Shown: positions 62,401-64,000 of the stretch, in pieces
Numbering within the stretch: position 1 is the stretch's first letter
How the letters are laid out: each line of letters begins with the position of its first letter
Source of the DNA: Apteryx mantelli
Lineage: Eukaryota; Chordata; Aves; Apterygiformes; Apterygidae
Direction of reading: 5' to 3'
NCBI RefSeq assembly: GCF_036417845.1
Contig: NC_089979.1
Coordinates: 45,454,775 to 45,518,774 of the forward strand
DNA: 64,000 nucleotides
Notes under the pieces: model-generated
Seen by the model: only the letters and a program-made list of their open reading frames with translations
Told to the model about the DNA's origin: nothing
Database searches by the model: none
Program-made: the position numbers and the translations under genes

Positions 62401-64000
62401 TCTTCTGAGGTTTCTTGTCCACAGATTGCTCATAGTCCTTTCTTTTTTTTTGGTTTTATAAAACAGGCTCCCAGTAGCAGCACTATTTAGCTACACAACT
62501 ACCTTTTAAACTAGTGCCAGATACCATGTCATGTTCTACAGCAGTTTTACTCAGCTGAGCTTCGACTACATTTTGAGACTTACAAGGGAAGTCTTCTGTA
62601 GTGCTGCACACTACAGAAGAAGACAGGAAAATAATTTTTTGTGTGCTCATTTCAACAGCACACTGTTTGCATATGGCTTTAATTTGCACCAGATAGCCTT
62701 TGTTGCAGTATTCTCGTACTAGTTCTAGCTTGCATGAAGGAACAACATGAAGGAAACACTGAATATGTGGAGGTTATAAAGCACTGCCAGCTACAGAGCC
62801 ATTTCAGGAATTGTAACTATAGTTTGGGAATATGTTGCCTTTTATACTTTCCAGCAGTTAATATACTGATTGTTCCCTCAGTTCTCTTGGGAAACCAACT
62901 GCCCAGTGACTTGTGTTACCAATTTAGCTCACGTCTGCAGAGAAGCAACTTTTTCCTTCTTTTCCTGTGACTTAAAAGTAAACTTTAACCAGAGGTGTTT
63001 CAGAAGTCCTAACTAGCGCTTCTCTGACCTTGCTGAGGGTGCTCTTCTTCTTTGGGCTCCTGCCAGAAATGGGGAGCAATAATCTCCAGCAAGAGCCCTA
63101 CTGAAACCCTGCAGCTATCTGAGGAATGTGCAGGTTCACTGTGTTACTGGCCACATAGTTGTGCCTCTAGTCAGCTCAGTTACACATGTGTGAGCAGGCT
63201 GCTAGTGCCCTGACTGGGCAAAGAGTTCTTTTTCACAGCCACCTCCTGGCTGCATTGCAGCGTTATCAGTATTGAGGTGAGACCCTTACCGATACAGGTG
63301 TCAGCAAGTGCCACCACTCTCGACTTGTGTGGGGCACAGTCCGGATAGAGCTTCTCGAGGTGGAAACCCATCTGTGTTAGGACTATTGAGTTGCAAGGGG
63401 CTGTACTGGGGAGATGGCTGGCAAACTGTAATTTCCTGATTGGAGAGAGTTTTTTCTTTTATCTTGTGTTAAATCTTTTTCTTGTAACTGCTGCCAAAGG
63501 AGCTGGTGATTTCATGAAAGGACTCATTTCTATCTGTCCTTTAAGCCCTCTCTGTTGAAAAAAATAGACAAGCAGGATGGAAAACATATCCTGGCAAGGT
63601 TTCCAGCATATTTGGGTTCGTGATTCAGCATTTCATAAATGGATAATTATTTAAGTCTGTTTTTCCTTTGTAAGCAGTACTAGTGTTTTACCAACAAAGT
63701 GTTAACTTATCTTTTTTCTACTGATTGGGGCCAAGCAGTTGGCATAAACAGTATTTTTATTGGTTCTCCTAGAGACTTTTCTGATGTAGACCAGAAGAAA
63801 GCACTATAAAAAAATCAGAGCCAAAGGTGGTTAAGATTTGTCCACATGACATGATAAATTTGTCAGCAATTAATCTCTTAATAAAAGCCACTATGGATAG
63901 GGAATCCTCTCTAAGATATGCTATTAGAAATCCCATGTTTGCTTGAATTCTTTGAGCACACATTTCTGTGTACAGAATTTTAATTAAAATGCATGTATCT
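59451..64000. other. Intergenic, no supported gene
   Basis: AT-rich with TA/TG/AC simple repeats at about 61220-61300. A perfect 12-base inverted repeat lies at 62592-62620. No open frame with recognisable product. Confidence 0.6.
62592..62620. repeat. Perfect 12-base inverted repeat, 5-base loop
   Basis: TCTTCTGTAGTG, loop CTGCA, CACTACAGAAGA. Too short for a microRNA precursor. Confidence 0.93.

Overview
This is an intron-rich, AT-rich vertebrate nuclear segment. A sparse load of CR1-type LINE fossils, compact introns and one sharp GC-rich CpG island suggest a bird; the species cannot be read from the sequence. Two protein-coding genes can be supported, facing each other tail to tail. The order ZC2HC1A(+) then IL7(-) is the order I know from amniotes (human 8q21).

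Region 1 (1 to about 15.3 kb): the 3' part of ZC2HC1A on the plus strand. Three coding exons (3792-3911, 8020-8127, 8985-9171) join in phase into the last 137 residues of the protein, ending in a CxxC...CCxxC zinc-binding tail. A long AT-rich 3' UTR with several AATAAA signals follows. The upstream exons lie before the window.

Region 2 (about 15.3-17.7 kb): the gap between the two gene tails, with no supported gene.

Region 3 (about 17.7-28.8 kb): a complete interleukin-7 gene on the minus strand. Five coding exons (28119-28110, 24850-24708, 21359-21273, 20471-20319, 18818-18666) join in phase to a 181-residue four-helix cytokine precursor with signal peptide, four N-glycosylation sequons in the mature part and a conserved CWNK C-terminal motif. 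The mature part has twelve cysteines, against six in human IL-7. The promoter is a CpG island with a full ISRE/IRF site. The leader has at least four upstream start codons, one in an exact Kozak context that opens a uORF overlapping the IL7 start. The same island carries a plus-strand kappaB + TATA-like + initiator + splice-donor arrangement that could drive an antisense transcript over IL7 exon 1.

Region 4 (about 28.9-64 kb): intergenic DNA upstream of IL7 with no supported coding gene. It holds a decayed CR1 LINE (about 46.5-47.7 kb, plus), a probable CR1 3' fragment (about 59.3 kb, minus), possible remnants of an old terminal-inverted-repeat element, microsatellites, a long polypyrimidine tract, small hairpins, and a few motif clusters that may be regulatory.

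Protein identities rest on comparison with family sequences remembered, not searched. Splice sites are read from GT/AG and phase only. No strikingly new system was found; the best leads are the layered control of IL7 (ISRE, uORF array, antisense promoter) and the cysteine expansion of the bird-type IL-7.
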